From: Corinectria fuckeliana
Lineage: Eukaryota > Ascomycota > Sordariomycetes > Hypocreales > Nectriaceae
Length of the DNA: 30,514 nucleotides
Direction: 5' to 3'
Assembly (NCBI GenBank): GCA_019137255.1
Contig: WPDH01000277.1
Location: 1-30,514 of the forward strand
The first letter of the stretch is position 1. Each line of letters opens with the position of its first letter. Below are positions 1 to 7,505 of this stretch, piece by piece. Below the pieces are notes generated by a model, which was not told the DNA's origin, did no database searches, and saw only the letters and a list, made by a program, of their open reading frames with translations. Made by a program: the position numbers and the translations under genes.

Positions 1-360
1 TATATATTATTTACTAACTATATAATATAAATCTAATTATTAATTTATATACTTATTATATCTTTCTTAAGAGACTTATAAGAGTATTAAGATAGTCTTT
101 TATACTGTTTTAGCTTATTACTACTAGATTTTATAGCTAGCTTTTTAAGTAGCTGTTCTTAAAATTAATAATCTTCCTCTTATATTTTATAGTCCTCTTC
201 TTATTAAGATACTATTATTAAGACTAATTCCTAAAGGGTTAAAATATCTTTCTTAGGGCTAATTACTTAGTGATAGTATTTTAAGAAGGTTCTTAATTAG
301 GATTATTATCTTATATATGATTAGGATTATATAGATAATTAGTTCTTATTATTATTATAT
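1..360. other. RIP-degraded AT-rich sequence
   Basis: The stretch is nearly all A and T with stop codons in every frame, and CpA, TpG and CpG are scarce. No motif or repeat relation to the rest of the window could be recognised. It grades into the coding relic to its right, whose frame (first codon base at 1, 4, 7 and so on) becomes readable from about 361. Confidence 0.6.
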
Positions 361-1569
361 ACATCTAATATTAGGGTTTCTCTCTTATTAAGGTTATAAT
401 CTCTACAAGTAGTCTCTAAGTCCTCTCTTAGTGCTTATTATAACCTAGCTTCACATGGGGGAGAGAGTGTTCTTTCTAGTAATACCTCTTAGCCTAGTAT
501 AAGGTCTAGTATAAGAGGTATTTCCTAAGAGGGTCTCTCCTCTGTAAGAAGGGTATTAATTAGATTAATCTCTTTCTCTACCTAATTAGTAGGTATAAGT
601 TTATTTGTTATTATTAATAGTCGTTCTGCACTTATTATATACTTACTACACTCTATAGAGGATCTTATATAACCTCTTATTTTGTGTTATATACTAGTAA
701 CCTAGATAGAGTATAAAAGTAGAAGGATTATAAGGGTTAGTCTCACTAGGGTATAAATATAGAGATTATAAAGGTAGGTATTAGTATATTATAAAGCTTC
801 TACTTAACGAGTATTTAGCGAGTGCTTATCTAGTATTCTTAAAGGGGCTGCTAGCCTACTATTTAGGCGAGCCCTAGGGTTAAGCCCTAAAGGCTTATAT
901 TAGGTGTTAACAGAGTCAGCACCAACTATTACAGTTTTATAGTTCTAAGGTGTGTTTAAAAAATTGCTAATACACCTTAAGAAAGCGCGGATAATAGCAG
1001 AGGAGTGTAAAAATCTCATCTTTAATAAAAACCTTTATAATCTTACCTGTGATTATACTAATATACTGCTAGAGCTTAGTCACCCTGCGTCTGCTAAATA
1101 TCACCTTTATATAGAAATCACGTGATAAGACTAGTGTGATATCTCTTTGCTAAGCGGGTCTCTTCTTAAACTGTCTTTAGTAGAAGCCTTATTTGCTTAA
1201 GAACGCTTTAAGAAGGCAGAAGAGCTTTACTTAAATATCTAGTCGACTCGCTCTAGTCTCTTAAAGTTTAAGAAGCTGCGCTTACATATTATAATAGTAA
1301 AGATACGCCACGTCGCGTCTGATAATAAAGGCGTATTTGCCTGTTAGAGTAGAGTATTAATAGAAATTTGCAACTTTTATTTGACTAATAGCCGTACATC
1401 TCGAATTATCGTCACATCTATTTGCGACGTGGTGAGCGCTCTCGGTGATATTAAGTTGCTGGAAGAATCTCTGGGGCAATTAGCTTCTCTGGATAATAGG
1501 GCAAAGCCAGGAGGTGTTTAGTACTGGATTGCGGGTATGCGCTATTGGCCGGCTTATTTGCAGTCTTGA
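361..1569 (+). pseudogene. RIP-mutated relic of a helical TPR-like protein
   Basis: One reading frame can be followed for about 1.2 kb with many stops but no need for a frameshift. From 841 on it is convincingly protein-like. Stops in this frame lie at 901, 940, 946, 1123, 1126, 1132, 1198, 1240, 1345, 1519 and 1567. Each can be derived from CAA, CAG, CGA or TGG by a C-to-T change on one strand, as RIP makes. Readable pieces include LLIHLKKARIIAEECKN (964-1014), ISLLSGSLLKLSLVEALFA (1141-1197), ERFKKAEELYLNI (1201-1239) and SICDVVSALGDIKLLEESLG (1411-1470). The A...ERFKKAEELYLNI segment resembles one tetratricopeptide-type helical hairpin, so a TPR-like superhelix is inferred. The family itself is not recognised. 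Left of 841 the same frame stays partly open (TAA/TAG at 397, 490, 526, 583, 670, 703, 754 and others), so the gene probably began further left in the heavily mutated block. The frame may end naturally at the TGA at 1567. No function is assigned. Confidence 0.55.
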
Positions 1570-2217
1570 AGTCGTTGTAGTCATATGTAGCCTGTCTATA
1601 CTACGAGCGCTATGTGTGCCTTTCCTTGTTCCGAGTTGAGCCGCAGTAGAGTTTGCATTTCCATCCCACTCTGTCTACACCTGACCGTTTAAAGTTAGTC
1701 CTTCTGGGCGGAATGCATTCGTTCAATGGCTCCCTATACACGTGGCTAACCTCCACCTGTGGTTACCTGTCTGGCCTGAGTCCCTTCCGCCCCACCAGTA
1801 ACTGTTTGAGGCGAACTGCACTGGTCATCGTGATTCCGTCCAGGGGTAGGCCTAACGGGCGAGCTATTGACGTAACCCAGAAGTTCTTGTTATTTTAGCT
1901 ATATCACCACGCCCTCTAACGTGATAATGAGACGGCCGGGCCAAGGACGGCCGAGTGGGCTAAGATCAACATGGTGACTTTCATGTATCATATTGAATGT
2001 ATTATCACCGCTGTCTCCCAGTGCGGCCTATTCCTAGATTTAATAGGTCCTCTACTTCTGTATTAAGCTTCTTATCCTCCTGGACCCTTAGAGTTAGCGC
2101 GCCATATTTCCCGCTACTCTTCCCTAAGAAAGACTGAAGATCAGTGACTGGCAAGCTCGTGCAATATAGTGTTATACCTAATCATTAGCAAGCATTGGAC
2201 CAAATGCGCTTCATTGC
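1570..2217. other. Intergenic, no gene recognised
   Basis: The base composition is moderate, unlike the AT blocks. An open frame at 1653-1898 (+, 81 codons) has no recognisable motif and is probably chance. A tRNA-like A-box lies at 1945-1964, described separately. Nothing else could be identified. Confidence 0.5.
1945..1964 (+). other. tRNA D-arm/A-box-like sequence
   Basis: The bases GGCCGAGTGGGCTAAG (1949-1964) closely resemble the D-arm of eukaryotic tRNA-Leu/Ser genes (GCCGAGTGGTCTAAG type), which contains the internal pol III A-box. No B-box (GGTTCGAANCC type) and no convincing anticodon or T-arm was found in the following 100 bases. It is therefore not called a tRNA gene; a tRNA or SINE fragment, or chance, are the options. 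Confidence 0.2.
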
Positions 2218-2559
2218 TTACATGTGTCGGGGAAAATCTAGAACCAAATCAATATTGTTCTGTAGTATTGCAAGATAGAGATCCGAACCAACGATACCAA
2301 TCTCAGACAGCTTCCGTTTCTGAGCGGAGGATATGATGTTGCCTCAGCCCCTAGGATCACAAAGACATCGGTTAGGACATCACGGGCTCGGTACTTCTCG
2401 CTGCGTTGGTGTTTTGACAGGCCACCACTGCTGTCCCTCTTGAATAATCTGTAAGGCGAGCGCGTTCGGATGGGATAACAAAAGCGGGTTAATATTATCG
2501 TCAAAAGACCCCAACTCCTCATTGAGGAGTCTAATCCACTCATCGATCTCGTCAGACAT
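2218..2559 (-). CDS. Small spliced hypothetical protein, 88 aa
   Basis: The ATG at 2559 opens 55 codons (MSDEIDEWIRLLNEELG...) up to ...PTQRE at 2395. A canonical donor GTACCG follows at 2394, then CTAAC-type branch sequence, and a CAG acceptor ends at 2320. The 75-nt intron preserves the frame and removes two in-frame TGA codons. Exon 2 (2319-2218) adds 33 residues beginning KRKLSEIGIVGSDLYLAIL and ending at TAA. Both exons have protein-like composition: the first is acidic and leucine-rich, the second looks amphipathic. An earlier AG at 2351 would give a different, shorter end (about 70 aa), and it lies at the more usual distance from the branch site, so the acceptor is uncertain. No signal peptide or known domain is seen, and the family is not recognised. 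If unspliced, the frame would end after 59 codons at 2380. Confidence 0.4.
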
Positions 2560-3069
2560 GATGCAAATGGATGCGCTGGTCCGGGAAGCGTTTGAAATGA
2601 GCTGGTCACGAGATATTTGATGACATTCTCTAACCAGACCGGACTCGACCGGACTCGACAGCAGCAGGTGAGGTTATCTCTGCAGGGCTTTTGAATGAGA
2701 ATGCTCTACAATTCATTAGTTAAGTAATTATGCATCATTCCACTTGCACTTATTACGATTAAAGTAAACATCTTACCACTTATACACCTTCCAGTAAGCT
2801 TACGAACAAGATGTTGTATTACCTACACCACCGTAGTGTATGTACACTGCCCTAAGCTAAGTCAAGTTGTATCAACAATTGTTCCGTTGCCGCCCTGCGG
2901 CTGCACTTATTAGGATACCCAGCGATTACATCTGGCCTGAGACGATTTATAGCTTAACCGAGAGTAACATTCAGCTAATATATAAATAACCGCCCTTTCT
3001 TACTCATTTCCCGTAGGTGATCAAGCTCATATTCATTATGCACAGCCTTATCGAATTCATTCAATTGAA
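2560..3069. other. Intergenic; short tandem GGACTCGACC repeat
   Basis: The stretch holds a nearly two-unit tandem repeat of GGACTCGACC at 2641-2659. A TATA-like stretch (TATATAAATA, 2978-2987) lies about 85-90 bases upstream of the ATG at 3070 and could serve that gene. No open frame of note was seen. Confidence 0.4.
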
Positions 3070-3348
3070 ATGCCCAAGTCCACACCAGATAAGCCTCCAA
3101 AGGACGAAGACAAGTCCCGCAACAAACCCCACAAAGGCAAGGGTACTAAGTCGCATAAAAAGCATGCTTCTAGCAAGAAGAAGTCGCATGGTTCTGGCAG
3201 TAAGAAGCCACCCCAAGCCGAGCTGAATGAAGCTGTCGAACTCTATTGTGCCGTTTATTCCCCTCGAATTGGAAATCATTACCATTGGGCCTTTACGATG
3301 TACCACTCAGATCTGGGGTGGGAGTCGGTGCTGCTTTGGCCGGAGTAA
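3070..3348 (+). pseudogene. Lysine-rich N-terminus of a fungal hypothetical protein, probably truncated
   Basis: The 92-codon frame begins MPKSTPDKPPKDEDKSRNK and has a strongly basic Lys/Ser/His/Pro-rich first 50 residues, which look disordered and nuclear-targeted. A segment of different character follows, ELYCAVYSPRIGNHYHWAF (about residues 57-75). That second part resembles the start of a widespread fungal family of unknown function whose members carry Y-E-L-Y-x-A-x-Y-x-P-x-x-G-N-Y-x-H-W-A. From memory this may be the DUF6914 type, and the assignment is uncertain. Family members continue for another 100 or more residues after HWA. Here the frame stops 17 residues later, in sequence (WESVLLWPE) that does not look like the family. 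A missed intron after the DLG codons (GGGTGGGAGT) could hide a second exon, but no downstream frame matches convincingly. A truncated gene is the preferred reading. Confidence 0.4.
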
Positions 3349-3647
3349 TCCGGGAGTCGTGCCCAGCGAACCTGCTTCGCGGGCAAAAGAGTGGGTACAT
3401 CAAACCTACCTTGTCATATTCTTTATGTGTGTGCATCCCTTCAGGGATGCTATTACATCCGAATTCCCTTACAAATCAGGTGTGGATAGGAATATCACGA
3501 AGAGGTGAGGACATCAGACGTACCCTGTCGTATCGTGATAAGGTGGGGCATATGTGAGGTTCGTGATATAATCAAAGCGTGCTGTGATATATGCGAAGCT
3601 TGCAATGTGTGTGAAGCGTTCGTTATTAGCATGGCCGTGTACTATGT

Positions 3648-4055
3648 TCAGGTATCATCTTCAAGCCACGCAGCAGCAGCGCCAAGCTGCTTCATCCAAC
3701 GGAGGCAGTCCTCTAGAGGTTGTCTCTTCACAACCCCCGTCACTTGCTGTGATGACTCGTCTCTCTGCTGTTCTTCCCTGAGAAGGGATGCGAGGTCTCC
3801 GTTCGTGGCATATTCGAGAAAGATGGCGTTCTCGGTTCGGTGGAAACTGCGGATAATATACGGCGATAGAGGATGACACTCAAGTATGGCGAAAACGGTC
3901 TGTTCGTTGGCCAAGTTGCAATCTCGACCGGGGCGGACCTTTTTGACGACGACATATTCGTTTAACTTGAAGGTGAACCCAGTGCTACCAAAACTAAGCA
4001 ATCGAAGTCCACTCTGTACACGCACCGAGCGACTGGACTTCCCAATGGCTTCCAT
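3648..4055 (-). pseudogene. Protein kinase N-lobe fragment, 3'-truncated
   Basis: The likely start is the ATG at 4055 (MEAIGKSSRSVRVQSG). The upstream in-frame alternative at 4103 would only add a poly-proline run encoded by a homopolymeric G tract. The frame carries a glycine-loop-like GSTGFTFKLN, then the beta-3 lysine in YVVVKK, an alpha-C glutamate in NEQTVFAIL, the hinge IFLEYATNGDLASLLRE and the alpha-E helix (CLRWMKQLGAAAAWLE). In fungal kinases of this kind AWLE is followed at once by (G)YxHGDLRPxN, the catalytic loop. Here the similarity ends and stops follow (TGA at 3650, then TAG). The catalytic loop, DFG motif and C-lobe are absent, so the product cannot be an active kinase. It lies head-to-head with the PD-(D/E)XK gene, 234 bp apart. 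The break looks like a rearrangement or deletion, not RIP. Confidence 0.8.
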
Positions 4056-4080
4056 CAGCACTAAGGGGGTATTTTGAGAA

Positions 4081-4100
4081 GGGGGGGGGGGGGGTGGGGG
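4081..4100 (+). repeat. Guanine homopolymer G14-T-G5
   Basis: Fourteen consecutive G, one T and five G lie between the kinase fragment and the PD-(D/E)XK gene. On the plus strand this could form a G-quadruplex; on the minus strand it is a C tract. It is also a typical sequencing-error site, so the exact length is unreliable. Confidence 0.8.
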
Positions 4101-4289
4101 CAAAAAGGGCGATAGACGGGAGTATCAACAGAGCCCCATCAATTCAAGCCGCCGGCGGGCCGATGTCATCCGGTCACGTGCTTGACCGTTCCCGTCGTTG
4201 CCCCGCCAATGTTCTTACAAGCTAGTCCTAACATCATTGTCACGCGCTGTAAAGCATCAAATGCATTGCCCTTCACGTTGTAGGCCGAC

Positions 4290-5696
4290 ATGTCAACGAA
4301 CAGCATAGCTGACTGGTTGAAAGAGATTCCAGAGCGTTCTACAGAAGAATCCCCATTCGAATTCGCACCTCTCTCACACAAACGACGCCGCCTCAACCCC
4401 ACAACGCCCAAATCCTCCAACAACAACAACGACCAGGACATTATCATGTCTCTTGAGCGTAACAACAGCCCGAGCAAGCGCCACGCACCCGTCGACGATC
4501 AAACGCCCCGAGCTCTCCACAAGCGTATACAAACGCCCAGATCCGAGTCCGACTACTCACTATCAGGACAATCAGTAGAATCCTACCAATCGTCAGGGCG
4601 CCCCGAACGACTTTCGCCGCAGAAACATTTGCAAAGACTCAAGCTTAGCCCTCATGGCATCAGATTTCAAGATCTAAGTCATTTTGACGATAAGCCACCT
4701 AGTCTAGAAGCGTTGCTTGAGACGGTAGACATCATCATGGAAGGAAAAGGCATCATTTCTTTATCAACTCGAGAGGCGCTGGAGCGTGCTGCGCAGTCGC
4801 ACCAGGGCTTAAAATGGGTTTCTAGAGGGAGTGAATACTTCTCTCAAACCCGTGACGAGGTTGGACATACGCCGTCACCAGACGCCGTGCTCAGTGTCGT
4901 GGCTGCAGCAGCTGAGTGCAGCACCTATGGGCACCCCGAAGCCAACTGGAATCTTGAAGTCCATCAACGGGTTCTGGAGTTGGCATTTCGGCCACCAGCG
5001 CAGGCCCCATTCCTGCACCTCGTCAACTTTATGGGCAGGTATTTGACGACTCATGATTGGTTTTTATCAAGACCTCGGCTCACTCTTCATCGCAGCACTA
5101 CAGCGGCTATCACTCCTGCCTACGGCAGACCGTCCACATCGAAGAAGGTCGACTTTTGTATTTATATCGAGCCAGAAAACGACAGGTCTGCAGCAACTAC
5201 ATCTACACCCTCAATCCAAACAGTCATCACTAGCTTCCGCGATAAACTGCCTGGTAGGATCTTGAATTTCACGGACTTTACTCCCCTTGATCAGCGACCT
5301 ATTGCCGTTAGCATCGAGACAAAGAAGCCAAGCGAGGGTTTTGATAGCGCTAAGTTGCAACTCGGCGTTTGGCAGATGGCGCACTGGGCTTTCTTACAAC
5401 GCCTAGTTGGAAGACCGTTAGCCGAAGCTCAGATTGAATCAGGGGAGGGAGAGACAGCATCCAGTTCAACTGAATTGCCCGCTTTCATTCCTGGTATCAT
5501 CATCCAAGGTCATGACTGGTATCTCAACTTCACGACACTAGAGGCACAGCAGACTTTGTTCTGGCAAAAAGTCCTGATGGGGAGTACATCTAGTGCCAAG
5601 GGGATCTACCAAATCGTTCATATTCTGCAGGTCCTACGCCAGTGGGTTGAGAATGAGTACTGGTCGTGGCTTCGTAGTGTCATTCTTCGCGGTTGA
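4290..5696 (+). CDS. PD-(D/E)XK nuclease-like domain protein (PDDEXK_12 type), 468 aa
   Basis: This is a single-exon, intact frame. The N-terminal 120 residues are low-complexity and basic, with nuclear-signal-like clusters (KRRRL at 31-35, PSKRH at 61-65), an Asn run, and SPQKHLQRLKLSPHGI near 109-124. The C-terminal 250 residues carry the restriction-endonuclease-like fold signature of a family confined largely to fungi: EANWNLEVHQRVLELA (217-232), SKKVDFCIYIEP with D288, the SIETKKP core with E343 and K345, and KLQLGVWQMAHW (355-366). D288, E343 and K345 are the expected metal-binding and catalytic triad, so the active-site pattern is complete. The end LRQWVENEYWSWLRSVIL is also typical of the family. 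From established knowledge, such proteins are numerous and of unknown role in Fusarium, Colletotrichum and relatives, often in variable genome regions. The substrate is unknown. Codon use is ordinary and no RIP-type stops are present, in contrast with its neighbours. Confidence 0.9.
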   Translation: MSTNSIADWLKEIPERSTEESPFEFAPLSHKRRRLNPTTPKSSNNNNDQDIIMSLERNNSPSKRHAPVDDQTPRALHKRIQTPRSESDYSLSGQSVESYQSSGRPERLSPQKHLQRLKLSPHGIRFQDLSHFDDKPPSLEALLETVDIIMEGKGIISLSTREALERAAQSHQGLKWVSRGSEYFSQTRDEVGHTPSPDAVLSVVAAAAECSTYGHPEANWNLEVHQRVLELAFRPPAQAPFLHLVNFMGRYLTTHDWFLSRPRLTLHRSTTAAITPAYGRPSTSKKVDFCIYIEPENDRSAATTSTPSIQTVITSFRDKLPGRILNFTDFTPLDQRPIAVSIETKKPSEGFDSAKLQLGVWQMAHWAFLQRLVGRPLAEAQIESGEGETASSSTELPAFIPGIIIQGHDWYLNFTTLEAQQTLFWQKVLMGSTSSAKGIYQIVHILQVLRQWVENEYWSWLRSVILRG

Positions 5697-5925
5697 CGAT
5701 TATCATAGCCTGTTGACTAAGAGTTGCACAAATAGAGTGCGACGTGACGAATGGGCTGTGCGACTTTTATCGATTATAAGGAATACGCAGTTTAATTTAT
5801 CAATTATCACTCCCAATAGATTAGAATTGATCTAGTAGTTGTCCCCTCATATTAACCATAAGCAGGGAGTAGCATTCTAAAGAGCATAATAAACCGCCCC
5901 CGACCTCGGCCGCCTCTCTAGAGTG
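5697..5925. other. Short convergent intergenic region
   Basis: This separates the 3' ends of the nuclease-like gene (+) and the broken minus-strand gene. It is moderately AT-rich, and no clear polyadenylation signal could be singled out. Confidence 0.4.
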
Positions 5926-6417
5926 CTATTCGTCACCTAATACTGTCTTTCTGACCGTACTAAAGAATAATTCGCTTCTCATAGCATTAGTACCAGGCGT
6001 GTTCAGAGAGACGATGTCTGCTAGACGACGAAGACGATCAAGCGGTAGGCCATACGCTGCAATAGCATACGATTTGCTTCCTCTCTAGCAGGCCTCTATT
6101 AGGCTATACACTGAGAATATCTGGCCCTGGAACTCAGTCCACTGTATACTGTCGATGTTTTGGCGGCGCTCGGTAAGCCATTTCTCAAGCAGACCCTGAT
6201 TGGTGCTTCTTATAAATTGACTAAGATATCCAATTGAACGACGGAGAGAATGAAACATACTCCAACCGGGGTTGATACCACTTGTTCATTCCGCGAAGTA
6301 CATTTCTACCATTCCTTCATCATCACTCCAAGTTTCGGTAACAACAAAGACCCCGTGTTCTGCGGCGTTGTCTCCCTTGATCCTGCTGTGAGCACTGATA
6401 GCTGGTTTAGTTGACAT
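5926..6417 (-). pseudogene. Unrecognised gene with two internal stop codons, 163 codons
   Basis: A single frame from ATG at 6417 (MSTKPAISAHSRIKGDN...) to TAG at 5926 is interrupted only by TGA at 6286-6288 and TAG at 6085-6087. The three open parts read like one soluble protein: GVFVVTETWSDDEGMVEMYF, then SMFHSLRRSIGYLSQFI and EKWLTERRQNIDSIQWTEFQ, then YAIAAYGLPLDRLRRLADIV. TGA can come from CGA and TAG from CAG by C-to-T change, and no indel is needed. The family is not recognised. It lies 35 bp downstream of the 2EXR pseudogene on the same strand but in another frame, so it may be a separate gene or a further exon. It could also be chance, but 163 codons with only two stops and protein-like composition argue against that. 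Confidence 0.45.
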
Positions 6418-6452
6418 TCATGTCCGTCAAACCGTACCCACTTCAGCCTGCT

Positions 6453-7361
6453 TTATAGCATCATCTCAAAAGCCATAGGGTTGTCTTCCTCAGAAACCTC
6501 CGTTTTCACCCCATCATAAATGTCGTTGATATATGTGGTCAATGTGGTGTGGTAAGCTTGGCTTACAAACCGATAGCAGATATCCCCGTAGACATATCGT
6601 ACCTGAGCCAATACGCGGTCAAGGTCTATGTCTCTCCGCGCCCAAGCTTTCCTCTCAAAGAAGTTCGTCAAGCCTGATGAGTGAGAAGGAACTCTGCAAC
6701 AAACAGAGAGGCGCTCAAGATGGGGTGCACCGGCGATGAGGTCCCTGTAGTGCTGCGGTTAGGGCCTTTCAATGATCAAATGTTTCTTTCCTTTCAAGAG
6801 ATCCTTGAATTCGTCGGCGCTCGACCCACTGGGCTTTTCGAGTCTTAGAAACTCGTGGATTGTGTGAGCAAACTGCACGCTATCCCTGAAATACCCCGGC
6901 CAAGTGGTCACCTCCCTAACGCAGAAGGAATCCGATCGAAGGTTGCAGCGTAGCCTAAGTTGCATAGGCGACGTTATCTGCCGGCCTCGCCTAGTATTCC
7001 GTGAAATCTTTTTGGGTTGGAGCAAATTTGAGAGCGTCGTCTTGGGCTCCTCGACGCAGACGAGGTTGGGATATTCCTTGAGAACTACCTGGCGAGATTT
7101 ATAGCACACTATACTTAATGCCTAGACTGTCTGCTGTGATCCAGGAGGCCAGATTATGTCCTTTTTTCCAGACGGGTGATGCGATAAGAACTTGCCTCCA
7201 AAGACAATCCTTCCCCTTTCAGAGCCCCCAAAGTAAGACGCCACGGCAACCTGGATATGTGCATTTAACAGAAAAACTCGCTGGTGCTCGCGAAGTGCAC
7301 AGCGCCAGACTTTGAGACGGATCTCAGGTGGCAGGGTCCTAAAACAAGTGGAGCCAGACAT
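6453..7361 (-). pseudogene. 2EXR-domain protein, inactivated by two nonsense mutations
   Basis: One frame of 302 codons runs from ATG at 7361 to TAA at 6453 with only two internal stops, TAG at 7122-7124 and TAA at 6759-6761. The N-terminus CFRTLPPEIRLKVWRCAL is the 2EXR signature (F-x-x-L-P-P-E-I-R-L-K-I-W). After the first stop comes the second conserved block, IVCYKSRQVVLKEYP, corresponding to the family's V-C-(R/H/Q)-E-S-R-x-V-x-L. Both stops are explained by CAG-to-TAG and CAA-to-TAA. The altered CYKSR (TGC TAT AAA) is what RIP would make from CHESR (TGC CAT GAA), with one change on each strand. The C-terminal third (HYRDLIAGAPHLERLSVC, later DLDRVLAQVRYVYGDICYRF) is unassigned. 2EXR proteins are abundant fungal proteins of unknown biochemical role. 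No frameshift is present, so inactivation was by point mutation only. Confidence 0.8.
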
Positions 7362-7490
7362 TTAGGTAAACTGGACATGTAGACTGTATCTCTCCTTCTG
7401 TATTTTGGTTTGGTTTATGTATGAAGCTTGGTCCTGAAAGCGGTACAATATTGACCATTTAAAGAAATAACCAGACGTGATGTAAGAATA

Positions 7491-7505
7491 GTTGTTGTTG
7501 TTGTT
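7491..7505 (-). repeat. (GTT)5 = (CAA)5 tail marking a LINE 3' end
   Basis: Five GTT units occur on the plus strand, so on the minus strand the element reads ...GGCGCCTTTTGCCC (7535-7548) and ends in (CAA)5. Simple-sequence tails of this kind terminate many non-LTR retrotransposons. It sits exactly where the island gives way to the LINE on the minus strand. Confidence 0.55.

Noticed and set aside
1653..1898. 81-codon open frame on the plus strand
   Set aside because: No recognisable motif, Ser/Thr/Leu-rich chance-like composition, and it lies just after the TPR-like relic in a different context.
2238..2609. 123-codon minus-strand open frame
   Set aside because: It overlaps the more convincing spliced frame from 2559. 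Its own translation is Ser/Arg/Leu-rich and shadow-like.
3505..3876. 123-codon plus-strand frame, cysteine-rich
   Set aside because: Antisense to the kinase N-lobe fragment; the kinase motifs on the other strand explain the open frame.
4166..4477. 103-codon minus-strand frame
   Set aside because: Antisense to the start of the PD-(D/E)XK gene and without any motif.
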